Below are positions 5,121-12,742 of a DNA stretch of 20,303 bases, one piece after another. Origin of the DNA: Geobacteraceae bacterium (GTDB lineage Bacteria; Desulfobacterota; Desulfuromonadia; Desulfuromonadales; Desulfuromonadaceae); the NCBI GenBank assembly GCA_020201305.1, contig JAIVHC010000187.1, positions 6,540 to 26,842 on the forward strand, written 5' to 3'. Positions within the stretch are counted from its first letter, which is position 1. Each line of letters opens with the position of its first letter. The notes beneath the pieces were generated by a model. That model was not told the DNA's origin. It made no database searches and saw only the letters and a program-made list of their open reading frames with translations. A program made the translations under genes and the position numbers.

Positions 5121-7472
5121 ATGAGCGAAGAATACGACGACATAGACGAAGAAACCTTGTTTGAAGACGACGAGGAGTTTGAAGATATAGGTGAAATCAG
5201 CGAAGAGCTGCTCCTCGCTTCCGATGTCCTGCCGGAGCAGATCCCCATCATTCCTCTGCGCCCGCGCCCGGCGTTTCCCAATATTTTGATCAATATTGAA
5301 GGCAAAGATGAGCCGGACAATCTTCACCCTATTGGAGTCGTGGGGAAGATCGTCAAAATCATGAAAAGCGAAGAGGAGAACATTCAGGTTCTGGTCAACT
5401 GCCTCGAGCGCTTCACCATCAAACGCCTCTACGAAACCGAGGATGGTCTGGTAGGGAGTGTAGAGTACCTTAAAACCCCTGAAGACGCCCAGCGCGAAGA
5501 GCTCAAGGCGTATTCCATGGCGATAATCACCACCCTCAAGGAACTGGTGCAGATCAATCCTCTTTACTCTGAAGAGATCAAGATGTTTCTCGGACGCTCC
5601 AGCATGGATGATCCCGGCAAGCTAGCCGACTTTGCCGCCAACCTCACCTCTGCTGATGGACAGGAACTCCAGAAGGTACTCGAGACCTTTGATGTGCACG
5701 AGCGTATCGACCAGGTGCTTATTCTGCTGAAAAAAGAGCTCGAGGTCTCACGTCTGCAGAGCAAAATCTCCAAACAGATTGAGAAAAAAGTTTCTTCCCA
5801 GCAGCGCGAGTTCTTCCTGCGTGAACAGCTCAAGGCGATCAAAAAAGAACTCGGCCTGGAGAAAGAGGGGAAAACCAGTGAGATAGAGAAGTTTACTGAA
5901 CGCCTCAAGGACCTCAAGCTCAACGATGAAGCGCAGAAAGCGATCAATGAGGAGATTGAAAAACTTCAGCTCATCGAACCCAGTTCGCCGGAATACAACG
6001 TCAGCCGCAACTACCTCGACTGGCTCACCGTGCTCCCATGGGGAAAGCATACCAGGGACTCCTACAACGTTGCTAAAGCACGCAAGGCCCTGGATTCGGA
6101 TCACTACGGCCTAGATGATGTTAAAGAGCGCATTCTTGAATTTATCGCCGTAGGCAAAATGAAGGGGGATATCTCAGGCTCCATCCTGTGCCTAGTTGGG
6201 CCTCCCGGTGTGGGAAAAACCTCCATCGGAAAAAGTGTCGCCCACGCGCTGAAACGCAACTTCTATCGCTTCTCCCTCGGGGGTATACGCGATGAAGCAG
6301 AGATCAAGGGGCATCGACGCACCTACATCGGGGCGATGCCGGGCAAATTTATCCAGGCGATTAAACAGGCCGGGAGTGCGAATCCGGTGCTGATGCTGGA
6401 TGAAATCGACAAGATCGGCGCATCCTTTCAGGGAGATCCGGCTTCAGCGCTGCTCGAAGTGTTGGATCCAGAGCAGAACAACAGCTTTCGCGATCACTAC
6501 ATGGATGTCCCCTTCGATCTCTCCAATGTGCTGTTTATCGCCACCGCCAATCAACTCGACACCATTCCTGCGCCGTTACTTGATCGCATGGAGGTTATCC
6601 GTCTCTCGGGCTATATCATGACGGAGAAGGTAGAAATCGCGAAACGCTACCTGATCCCGAAAGTCTTAGAGACTCACGGTCTGACACGCAAACAAGTGAG
6701 TATCCGCAAGGATGCCCTCGAAGCGATTGTGGACGACTATGCGCGCGAAGCCGGAGTGCGCGGACTCGAAAACCGCATCAAAAAGATCATGCGTAAAGCG
6801 GCCATGGCCTTCTGCGATGAGGAGAGGGACAAAATCATCCTGCACAAAAAGGATCTCGAAAAATATCTCGGTAAACCGGTTTTCAGCCAGGATGAGGTGT
6901 TTGAGAATGTCCCGGGTGTGGTAACGGGACTCGCGTGGACCAGCATGGGGGGTGTAACCCTGCAGATTGAAGCGACTGCGGTTAAAACCAATAACAAAGG
7001 TTTCAAGCAGACCGGTCAGTTGGGGAAGGTTATGGTGGAAAGCTCCGAGATCGCCTATTCGTTTGTGATGGGGCATCTCAAACATTTCGGCATGCAGGAA
7101 GACTTCTTTGACCACCACTTTGTGCATATGCATGTCCCCGCCGGAGCCACGCCCAAAGACGGCCCCTCTGCCGGGGTCACCATGGCTACAGCGCTTCTTT
7201 CCATGCTCTCGAATCAACCGGTACGCAAAAAATTCGGGATGACCGGAGAGCTGACCCTTACGGGACAGGTGCTTCCCATCGGCGGGGTGAAAGAAAAAAC
7301 CATCGCTGCTCGCCGCACAGGCTTGAAGGTGCTGATATTCCCGGAAAGCAACCGTAAGGACTTTGAAGACCTCCCCGAGCATCTGCGCGAGGGGCTGGAG
7401 GTACACTTTGCCAAGGACTACAGCGATGTCTACGATATCGCCTTTCCGCAAAAGCAGGAGAAAAACGCATGA
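5121..7472 (+). CDS. lon: ATP-dependent serine protease Lon
   Basis: The cytosolic AAA+ protease La, 783 residues, which degrades misfolded and regulatory proteins. A very acidic N-terminal stretch (about 2-30) precedes the substrate-binding LON domain, which begins at IPIIPLRPRPAFPN. A coiled-coil linker follows (about 195-280, QQREFFLREQLKAIKKELG). The ATPase module has Walker A GPPGVGKTS at 360-368 and Walker B VLMLDEID with Asp427/Glu428. The protease domain holds the catalytic dyad Ser683 (in PKDGPSAGV) and Lys726 (in GGVKEK). Their 43-residue separation matches E. coli Lon. Length is normal. A GAAAGGGA ribosome binding site lies upstream, and the stop overlaps the next gene by ATGA. Confidence 0.97.
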   Translation: MSEEYDDIDEETLFEDDEEFEDIGEISEELLLASDVLPEQIPIIPLRPRPAFPNILINIEGKDEPDNLHPIGVVGKIVKIMKSEEENIQVLVNCLERFTIKRLYETEDGLVGSVEYLKTPEDAQREELKAYSMAIITTLKELVQINPLYSEEIKMFLGRSSMDDPGKLADFAANLTSADGQELQKVLETFDVHERIDQVLILLKKELEVSRLQSKISKQIEKKVSSQQREFFLREQLKAIKKELGLEKEGKTSEIEKFTERLKDLKLNDEAQKAINEEIEKLQLIEPSSPEYNVSRNYLDWLTVLPWGKHTRDSYNVAKARKALDSDHYGLDDVKERILEFIAVGKMKGDISGSILCLVGPPGVGKTSIGKSVAHALKRNFYRFSLGGIRDEAEIKGHRRTYIGAMPGKFIQAIKQAGSANPVLMLDEIDKIGASFQGDPASALLEVLDPEQNNSFRDHYMDVPFDLSNVLFIATANQLDTIPAPLLDRMEVIRLSGYIMTEKVEIAKRYLIPKVLETHGLTRKQVSIRKDALEAIVDDYAREAGVRGLENRIKKIMRKAAMAFCDEERDKIILHKKDLEKYLGKPVFSQDEVFENVPGVVTGLAWTSMGGVTLQIEATAVKTNNKGFKQTGQLGKVMVESSEIAYSFVMGHLKHFGMQEDFFDHHFVHMHVPAGATPKDGPSAGVTMATALLSMLSNQPVRKKFGMTGELTLTGQVLPIGGVKEKTIAARRTGLKVLIFPESNRKDFEDLPEHLREGLEVHFAKDYSDVYDIAFPQKQEKNA

Positions 7473-7699
7473 ACGTTGAAGAACTCAAACAAGAAGTTAT
7501 GCAGCTGTCCACCGCCGAAAAACAGGAATTCATCCTCACCGCCCTGCCCGATCTGGCCGAAGAAGCCCTGCAGGATTCAGGCTTTATGCTGCGCCTGCTT
7601 CCGGTAATGCTGGAGATTGTAAAAAAGAGCGGTATCGACATGCAGCAGCTCATGCAGTTTGCCGCCATGCAGCAGGGGGGAAGCTCCAGCAACTCCTGA
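7469..7699 (+). CDS. Unrecognised 76-aa protein coupled to lon
   Basis: I do not recognise this protein. Its ATG overlaps the lon TGA by four bases, so translation is probably coupled to lon. It is predicted to be largely helical and acidic in the first half (MNVEELKQEVMQLSTAEKQ). A hydrophobic helix follows at about 40-55 (MLRLLPVMLEIVKKSG), then a Met/Gln-rich segment and a Gly/Ser tail ending GGSSSNS. There is no signal peptide, cysteine motif or obvious DNA-binding motif. The third-position pattern looks coding and the frame is free of stops. The location suggests a Lon-related role such as adaptor, regulator or substrate, but that is guesswork from position alone. Confidence 0.65.
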   Translation: MNVEELKQEVMQLSTAEKQEFILTALPDLAEEALQDSGFMLRLLPVMLEIVKKSGIDMQQLMQFAAMQQGGSSSNS

Positions 7700-7734
7700 G
7701 CGGCACTATAGCGGGCACCTGCTCTATAGTTACA

Positions 7735-8382
7735 TCAGTGCTGCAAGAGTGGATACACAGCCGCAGTCAATTCACGGCTGCGGCTGTCACCCCCGCTCTC
7801 GTGCCACAGTTGCGCAAGGGTGTTGAAGGCAGCATCCATAAGGTCTTTCTGAAACAGGTTCATCACCACGGTACCGCGCTCCTCGAATATATTGGAGCGC
7901 AGCGCCGCCCGGCACGCTTCAGCGCAGGTGGAGGTGACAGAACGACACAGGAGCGGGCGCACCGGATAGATAGAACAACTTCTCTCTTCATTAAGAAATG
8001 CGCAGGGCTGATTGGTGGCAATGCGCTCATCATCGTCGAGTCCGTTGATTGCCACGAGCATCTGGCGCATTCGCATGCATAGCTGCTTTAATTCCGAAGC
8101 AGTGCAGGTGCGGCGCAAATAAGCGGCAATATTGAGCGCTTCCGGGCTCAGGGTGGCCACATTAACGCGGCAACAGCTGCCGCACCCCGCCGTACATGCG
8201 ATCATGTCGTGGTCAGAAACGCTAAGTCCGGCATTAAGTTCATCCTCCACCTGGTGGAGAAAATCATCCAGGGTCAGCTGATCAGAGTCGGTGGCCACAA
8301 CATGGGAACGAAATCTGGCCATGAGCCTTTGCCCCCATATCTGAAAATCAAACTTCGGAGTGGTACTGATCAGGGTCTGCAT
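7735..8382 (-). CDS. YkgJ-family cysteine-cluster protein
   Basis: A 215-residue protein of the YkgJ family (putative zinc- or iron-chelating domain). The family signature begins at Cys63-x3-Cys67-x2-Cys70-Cys71. A second cluster, QPCAFLNEERSCSIYPVRPLLCR, lies at about 123-145, followed by CAEAC. Members bind a metal or Fe-S cluster through these cysteines; their biochemical role is generally unknown. The protein is cytosolic, with no signal peptide. A strong ribosome binding site (GGGAGGATT) lies 7 bases before the ATG at 8382. It is convergent with the lon pair: the 35-base gap contains only a weak 7-bp hairpin (7705-7711 with 7724-7730) without a T-tract. Confidence 0.85.
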   Translation of the reverse strand: MQTLISTTPKFDFQIWGQRLMARFRSHVVATDSDQLTLDDFLHQVEDELNAGLSVSDHDMIACTAGCGSCCRVNVATLSPEALNIAAYLRRTCTASELKQLCMRMRQMLVAINGLDDDERIATNQPCAFLNEERSCSIYPVRPLLCRSVTSTCAEACRAALRSNIFEERGTVVMNLFQKDLMDAAFNTLAQLWHESGGDSRSRELTAAVYPLLQH

Positions 8383-8470
8383 GCTAGAATCCTCCCATCC
8401 ATGATAATTAACCGGGATCGAAATGGCCTGAATTGAAATGTTCGTATCGACAATGCAAAAGGGCTGAGGC

Positions 8471-8494
8471 CATAATAGAAAACATAATAGAAAA
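8471..8494 (+). repeat. Tandem duplication of a 12-mer
   Basis: CATAATAGAAAA occurs twice head to tail in the AT-rich spacer between the divergent YkgJ-type and lemA genes. It may be a simple slippage product or a paired binding site. Apart from this I see nothing definite in 8383-8649. Confidence 0.5.
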
Positions 8495-8649
8495 AAGTAA
8501 AACCCGGTTTCTTAATAGTTTATACGCTCCTCCTTCAATATCAACACTCTTAACAAACTAACAGTACTCACTTTTTCTACCACGCATGGCATCAGGCCTG
8601 TATTGAGCGATATCACCAGCCTTTGCAGCGCCACTGCCGGGAGAGCCAA

Positions 8650-9246
8650 ATGCAAAAAACATTTACCAAACTGCCCGCACTTGTTCTGACCTTGGGGCTG
8701 ATGTTGAGCCTCAGTTCATGTGGTTACAATGATATTCAGCGCAATGAAGAGGCGGTGATTAAGGCGTGGGCGGATGTAGAAGCAACCTATCAACGCCGCG
8801 CGGATCTGGTCCCGAATCTGGTGGAGACCGTGAAGGCCTACGCTGCTCACGAACAGGAAACGCTGGAAAATGTCACGCGTGCACGCGCCAGCGTAGGACA
8901 GACCAACATCAGCGCCGCCGATCTTAATGATCCGGCCGCTATGCAGCGCTTTGCCAAAGCCCAAGAGCAGATGTCCGGCGCCTTGTCGCGCCTGCTCCTG
9001 GTAGCGGAGCGCTATCCTGATCTGAAGGCGAGTCAGAACTTCCGCGATCTGCAACATCAACTCGAAGGAACCGAGAACCGCATCAACGTAGCGCGCCAGC
9101 GTTTCAATGCCGCTGTACAGGAGTTCAATTCCTCGATTCGGACCTTTCCTAATAACCTGACCAACAATTTTCTTCTGAATCTGGAACGCAAGGAGCCGTT
9201 CAGTGCCACAGCTGGTGCCGAAACAGTCCCTGAGGTGAAATTTTGA
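8650..9246 (+). CDS. lemA: LemA family lipoprotein
   Basis: A 198-residue LemA-family protein. The start at 8650 is preferred over an in-frame ATG nine codons upstream because GGGAGAG (8639-8645) precedes it and it gives a clean lipoprotein signal, with lipobox LSSC and Cys24. The mature part is helical and carries the family blocks YNDIQRNEEAVIKAWADVEA, YQRRADLVPNLVETVKAYA, the NLKDLQ-like FRDLQHQLEGTENRINVARQ, and YN-type FNAAVQEFN. LemA proteins are envelope-attached and often sit beside TPM-domain genes, as here. Their precise function is not settled. The 267 bases upstream hold the divergent control region and a short tandem repeat. Confidence 0.92.
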   Translation: MQKTFTKLPALVLTLGLMLSLSSCGYNDIQRNEEAVIKAWADVEATYQRRADLVPNLVETVKAYAAHEQETLENVTRARASVGQTNISAADLNDPAAMQRFAKAQEQMSGALSRLLLVAERYPDLKASQNFRDLQHQLEGTENRINVARQRFNAAVQEFNSSIRTFPNNLTNNFLLNLERKEPFSATAGAETVPEVKF

Positions 9247-9992
9247 TTTCAACTGCCGCCCTTTATAGGCTCACAGCCTTTAACATACTTATGTCGCTAA
9301 CTGTGTGTATGCTTGGAGTCCTCACCCCCGCAACATCTCTAGCTGCACCGCAACTCCCGACAACTATCAGCGCCCGCGTCACAGACCAGGCAGACATGCT
9401 TAGCGCTGCTATAGAGCAAAAACTCACTTCCTTTCTACGTGAGTTTGAGCAGAGCGACTCCACCCAGATTGTGGTAGTCACTATCCCATCCCTGCAGGGA
9501 CGCGCTCTGAGTGAATACAGCATAGAGCTCGCCTCCAACGCCGCGCTGGGGCAAAGCGATCGCGACAACGGAGCGCTGCTTCTTGTTGCCCGGGATGAAC
9601 GCAAGATAAGAATAGAGGTGGGCAAAGGATTGGAAGGACGCCTTACTGATCTACTCGCCGGGCGTATCATCGACCAGGAGATTACCCCGCGTTTCAAGCA
9701 GGGAAAATTTGAAGAAGGTATCGTAGCCGGAGTTGCCGCTATGGCTGCAAGTGTGCGCGGCGAATACGCCGGCACAGGTTCGTCCGGCGGAAAAGAGAAG
9801 CGCAATCCATTCGGATGGCTGATCATGCTTCTGTTCCTTGCTCCGGGACTGCTCCCCTTTGGTTCCAGACGCCGGCGTTCAGGCTTTATCTTCTTCCCCG
9901 GTGGATTCGGTGGAGGCGGAGGCCGAGGCGGGGGTGGATTCAGCGGCGGAGGTGGCGGTTTTGGTGGCGGCGGCGCTTCCGGCGGCTGGTAA
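9243..9992 (+). CDS. TPM-domain membrane protein (YgcG-like)
   Basis: A 249-residue secreted or membrane-anchored TPM-domain protein. Translation most likely starts at TTG 9243, which overlaps the lemA stop (TTGA), because GAGGTG at 9232-9237 is ideally placed. An ATG at 9291 is the alternative. A signal peptide ends near SLAAP, and the TPM domain (about 40-170) shows VTDQADMLSAAIEQKL, QIVVVTIPSLQG, DNGALLLVARDERKIRIEVG and KGLEGRLTD. One membrane segment follows (about 187-200), then a basic RRRR and a Gly-rich tail typical of this family ending in GGASGGW. It is co-transcribed with lemA. The family is linked to membrane-protein maintenance (plants: photosystem II repair), but its bacterial role is unclear. 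Confidence 0.9.
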   Translation: MISTAALYRLTAFNILMSLTVCMLGVLTPATSLAAPQLPTTISARVTDQADMLSAAIEQKLTSFLREFEQSDSTQIVVVTIPSLQGRALSEYSIELASNAALGQSDRDNGALLLVARDERKIRIEVGKGLEGRLTDLLAGRIIDQEITPRFKQGKFEEGIVAGVAAMAASVRGEYAGTGSSGGKEKRNPFGWLIMLLFLAPGLLPFGSRRRRSGFIFFPGGFGGGGGRGGGGFSGGGGGFGGGGASGGW

Positions 9993-10029
9993 TGGAACAC
10001 CTCACACACATTTATCCACAGGAGATATC

Positions 10030-10353
10030 ATGATAGCACGAGCGGCGCATAATTTTTTCACTTCTGCTGAGCAGGAGCAGATTCGCACTGCTGTTGCGCA
10101 TGTAGAAGAACAGAGCCAAGGCGAAATTGTTCCAGTAATTATCGACCAGGCCTCCAGTTACGCCTTCACCGCGGCACGCAGTGCATTCATGCTGACCATG
10201 GCTCTTACCGCACTCACCCTGTGGATCATACCGGCGACAGAGCAAATGCATCTGTTCTGGCAGCTCCCGGTCGGCTGTACCTTCTGTTTTGCGATCTTCT
10301 ACTTTATGCTCGAACAGCTCCCCGCTTTAAAGAGAATACTATTGACCCGGTAG
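10030..10353 (+). CDS. Second TPM-family protein, C-terminally truncated (107 aa)
   Basis: The start at 10030 is fixed by AGGAGA at 10020-10025. The protein begins FFTSAEQEQIRTAVAHVEEQ with SQGEIVPVIID, followed by two hydrophobic segments (about 54-69 and 77-92), and stops right after QLPALKRILLTR. Relatives of this class, as I recall them, run to about 200 residues. They continue after that point with an acidic helix and the rest of the TPM domain, so about half the protein is missing. The last 50 bases overlap the 3' end of the convergent tmcAL gene, which points to a deletion that fused the two 3' ends. It completes the lemA-TPM-TPM operon but is probably not functional. Confidence 0.8.
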   Translation: MIARAAHNFFTSAEQEQIRTAVAHVEEQSQGEIVPVIIDQASSYAFTAARSAFMLTMALTALTLWIIPATEQMHLFWQLPVGCTFCFAIFYFMLEQLPALKRILLTR

Positions 10354-11611
10354 GGCGGAGCGGATCGCGCATGTAGTCCATGTGGCGGGAAGCGCCACTC
10401 CATCCGGGTAAAAGGAGGGAATACATGCGCGCACTGCGGTTGTGGAGTTCGAGTAGCTGACGCGCCTGCGCCAGCGCTGCAGGGGCAGAACGATAGTGAC
10501 GCCGGAGGTGCGCATTGAGGCGCGAGAAATTACCCGCCACTGGGAGCTTCATTGAAGCGCGACATTGACGCAAAAAGATCTCCCCCCTGGCACTTGCACC
10601 CAGCAAGGAGATAAAGGGCACGCCCTGGTCCAGATGCGACTCCATCTCTGCAGGTGTTACACTCAATCCTATATAGCACAACAGGCGCTGCACCCGGGTA
10701 CGGGTGAGATGTCTGGCCTTCACCCCATCCACAAGTTCGGTATAGGTTTTTGCATACAGCGCCGCCTGCAGCATACGGGCGCGCAAACCGGGCTGAAACT
10801 GATATATTTGCGCATCACCGGCAGAATTTTGTCCCATACAACCCGCCGCTATCAGCATAAACCAGCGCTCTATGTCGCTTATCCTGCCAGCATGTTGCGC
10901 CTGGTCCAAAATGCGCGCACTGATCTCAGGTACATATGGGGTGATATCCTGCTGCTGCTCAAGCATGTGACGTACTGCTGTGGCACTCGCTATGTGGGTG
11001 CTCTGGGGTTCGCTTGCGTGAAAACTGCTCCCGATTCGTGTGATAGTCAGGGGCTTCATATCTATATGGGGCGCTGCGGCAAGAGCTCGCAAATATGCAA
11101 GCCCGAGGATATTATTGGGCGCATGAAGGTCAAGGGCATCTGCACTATCCGCCCCCCCTGCATTATCGACCTGCAGCAGGCGTCTCTGACGCGCTGCGGG
11201 ATAGCTCTCCCCACGCCGGTAATGGCGTACACGGGCACCTTCATCCTCGAACGCAATGGCGGCGGCGATGCGCTTCAGTTCGTCCAGATTGCCACTTTCA
11301 CTCCCGAAACAGAAACAATCCAGATGTGGGGAGAAAGCGTGCAACACCTCCAGCGCTCCGGCGGCAAAATGAGGCGCACTGTTGCAAGCCCACGGAAACG
11401 GGAGCTCCACCACCACATCCACTCCACAACTCAACGCCATGCGTGCTCGTTCCCATTTATCCACCAGTGCCGGTTCGCCACGCTGCAGGAAATGTCCCCC
11501 CATGACGGCCACGACCACCTCAGCGCCGCTGCATATACGTGCCTGATCTACATGATAGGCATGCCCGTTGTGGAAGGGATTATATTCGGTAATCAGACCT
11601 ACGGCGCGCAT
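10304..11611 (-). CDS. tmcAL: tRNA(Met) cytidine acetate ligase (TmcAL/YlbM family)
   Basis: A 435-residue member of the TmcAL (formerly YlbM) family, which acetylates the wobble cytidine of elongator tRNA-Met using acetate and ATP. The nucleotidyltransferase signature GLITEYNPFHNGH is at residues 5-17. It is followed by VVAVMGGHFLQRGEPALVDKWERARMAL, ELPFPWACNSAPHFAAGAL and FGSESG, then a C-terminal helical domain. The ATG at 11611 is chosen because family members begin close to this signature. A GTG two codons upstream (11617) overlaps the sfsA stop and is possible. The gene is third in a minus-strand operon. Its final 50 bases overlap the convergent truncated TPM gene, and the last dozen residues may not be native. 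Confidence 0.88.
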   Translation of the reverse strand: MRAVGLITEYNPFHNGHAYHVDQARICSGAEVVVAVMGGHFLQRGEPALVDKWERARMALSCGVDVVVELPFPWACNSAPHFAAGALEVLHAFSPHLDCFCFGSESGNLDELKRIAAAIAFEDEGARVRHYRRGESYPAARQRRLLQVDNAGGADSADALDLHAPNNILGLAYLRALAAAPHIDMKPLTITRIGSSFHASEPQSTHIASATAVRHMLEQQQDITPYVPEISARILDQAQHAGRISDIERWFMLIAAGCMGQNSAGDAQIYQFQPGLRARMLQAALYAKTYTELVDGVKARHLTRTRVQRLLCYIGLSVTPAEMESHLDQGVPFISLLGASARGEIFLRQCRASMKLPVAGNFSRLNAHLRRHYRSAPAALAQARQLLELHNRSARMYSLLLPGWSGASRHMDYMRDPLRPTGSIVFSLKRGAVRA

Positions 11612-11616
11612 GCCCA

Positions 11617-12315
11617 CTACACGATAAGCGGCAGACGCCGCACGATTCGGGTTTGGGCTGGGGTGGTCTCAGTCTGGTATGCCAGCGGTTCAACGCCGTA
11701 GCAAAGCACCTCGCGCAACGCATGAGCGTAATCCGGGTCAATATCCGCAGCCGGAGCACACACCTGCGCTTCGGCACGCTGAACCAGAAACAGGATAACC
11801 CCGCGCTCTGCACGCGCACACGCCTGGTGTAACGCACGCAGATGGCGCTGCCCCCGCTTCGTGATCGCATCGGGGAAGCATGCACATGCAGGGGTGCCCA
11901 TATAGGTTACGTTCTTTACTTCCACCCATACAGGTCGATCATCTGTATGCTGCGGTTCGAGACGAAAATCGATGCGACTTTCCCCCAGGCGCTGCTCTGG
12001 GGTAATGCGATATCCTTCCAGGCCCGCAATTACACCCTGCGCAAGAGCTTCCTCCACCACCCGGTTACTGCGCTGAGTGTTAATATCATCCCAGTTCCCC
12101 TCTACCTGAATCAGTTCCAAAGTATGGGGGTATTTCCGCTGAGTATTGTCGCTGCAGGAAAACATGACCCGGGCACCGGGCTCTGCACATTGTTTCATGC
12201 TCCCCGTATTAGGGGTGTGGGCAGTAATGACTGTCCCATCGGGAAGACGAATATCTGCAAGAAAGCGCTTATAGCGTCGCTCCAGAATACCGTCTTCCAT
12301 CACAGGCAGCTTCAT
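11617..12315 (-). CDS. sfsA: SfsA family protein (sugar fermentation stimulation, nuclease-like fold)
   Basis: A 232-residue SfsA protein. It has the OB-like N-terminal part with RRYKRFLADIRLPDGT and HTPNTGSM, then the PD-(D/E)XK-like core ESRIDFRLEP...VWVEVKNVT and FPDAITKRGQRHLRAL. The acidic residues of ESRIDF and the E-x-K of VEVK match a nuclease-type active site. SfsA was named from effects on maltose genes in E. coli, and its true biochemical role is unsettled. The start overlaps the preceding mazG-like stop by ATGA, and the stop abuts the tmcAL start, so all three are likely translated as a unit. Length is typical for the family. Confidence 0.93.
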   Translation of the reverse strand: MKLPVMEDGILERRYKRFLADIRLPDGTVITAHTPNTGSMKQCAEPGARVMFSCSDNTQRKYPHTLELIQVEGNWDDINTQRSNRVVEEALAQGVIAGLEGYRITPEQRLGESRIDFRLEPQHTDDRPVWVEVKNVTYMGTPACACFPDAITKRGQRHLRALHQACARAERGVILFLVQRAEAQVCAPAADIDPDYAHALREVLCYGVEPLAYQTETTPAQTRIVRRLPLIV

Positions 12316-12614
12316 TCGGCACCCCCTTGCAAAGCGTCATCCCCCTGCGCCAGTAATCCTTCGAGTTTGGCACGCTTGCGCTCCAACGCGCGTTCAACCT
12401 CCTCGGCCCCGAACATCCAGCGCAACTGTCCCAGCATCAGGATTACATCAGCCATTTCATCTATCACCGTGCTCGCATCAGTCTTATCTCTGCGGTAGTG
12501 GAGCAATGCCGTGGTAAGCTCGGCACACTCTTCTATAGCTTGATCATACTGCGCCTGCTCACCCCACTTTTCCAGGGTGCGGCGATACAGTTCAACGTTG
12601 TTTTTTTCATGCAT
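12312..12614 (-). CDS. MazG-like nucleotide pyrophosphohydrolase (100 aa)
   Basis: A 100-residue all-alpha NTP pyrophosphatase-type protein. Metal-binding motifs are E29-xx-E32 (EECAEL) and E53-xx-D56 (DEMADV), as in single-domain MazG-like enzymes that hydrolyse nucleoside triphosphates to monophosphate and pyrophosphate. The start at 12614 is set by GGAG located 7 bases upstream. A longer in-frame version back to 12746 would translate the terminator and a repeat fragment, and is rejected. It is the first gene of an apparent operon with sfsA and tmcAL. The physiological substrate cannot be told; phage-type and housecleaning variants look alike at this length. Confidence 0.85.
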   Translation of the reverse strand: MHEKNNVELYRRTLEKWGEQAQYDQAIEECAELTTALLHYRRDKTDASTVIDEMADVILMLGQLRWMFGAEEVERALERKRAKLEGLLAQGDDALQGGAE

Positions 12615-12658
12615 AACCCTGCTCCGCAATTTTTGTTGCCTTGGATCTGAATAATAGA

Positions 12659-12675
12659 TGATGGCGTCGCAAAAA
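12659..12675. repeat. Solo end of the palindromic repeat
   Basis: A 17-base stretch, TGATGGCGTCGCAAAAA, is the exact reverse complement of the right end of the repeat at 722-860. It lies between the diguanylate cyclase terminator and the mazG-like start. No second end is visible, so it is a remnant or a minimal unit. Confidence 0.55.
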
Positions 12676-12710
12676 TAGAAAAACAGGCCCCCAAAAACGA
12701 CCTGTTTCAC
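12671..12710 (-). terminator. Intrinsic terminator after the diguanylate cyclase gene
   Basis: On the minus strand AAACAGG (12707-12701) pairs with CCTGTTT (12687-12681) across a 13-base loop and is followed by TTTTTCTATTTTT. It separates the diguanylate cyclase from the mazG-sfsA-tmcAL operon. Confidence 0.75.
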
Positions 12711-12742
12711 ACAACATCCGGTGCACATCTGCCACCAGAATT

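Noticed and set aside
6666..7451. Long open frame antisense to lon
   Set aside because: It is a shadow of the lon coding pattern, with no homology, ribosome binding site or promoter. The same applies to long antisense frames over znuC, tmcAL and polA.
7705..7730. Bidirectional terminator between the lon pair and the YkgJ-type gene
   Set aside because: The stem is only 7 bp, AT-rich, and has no T-tract on either strand.
10012..10020. Perfect DnaA box TTATCCACA
   Set aside because: A single box next to a ribosome binding site, with no cluster, AT-rich unwinding region or origin genes. Chance occurrence is likely.
10565..11701. 378-codon plus-strand frame opposite tmcAL and sfsA
   Set aside because: Both minus-strand genes are clear family members. 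The plus frame has an unnatural composition and no recognisable motif.
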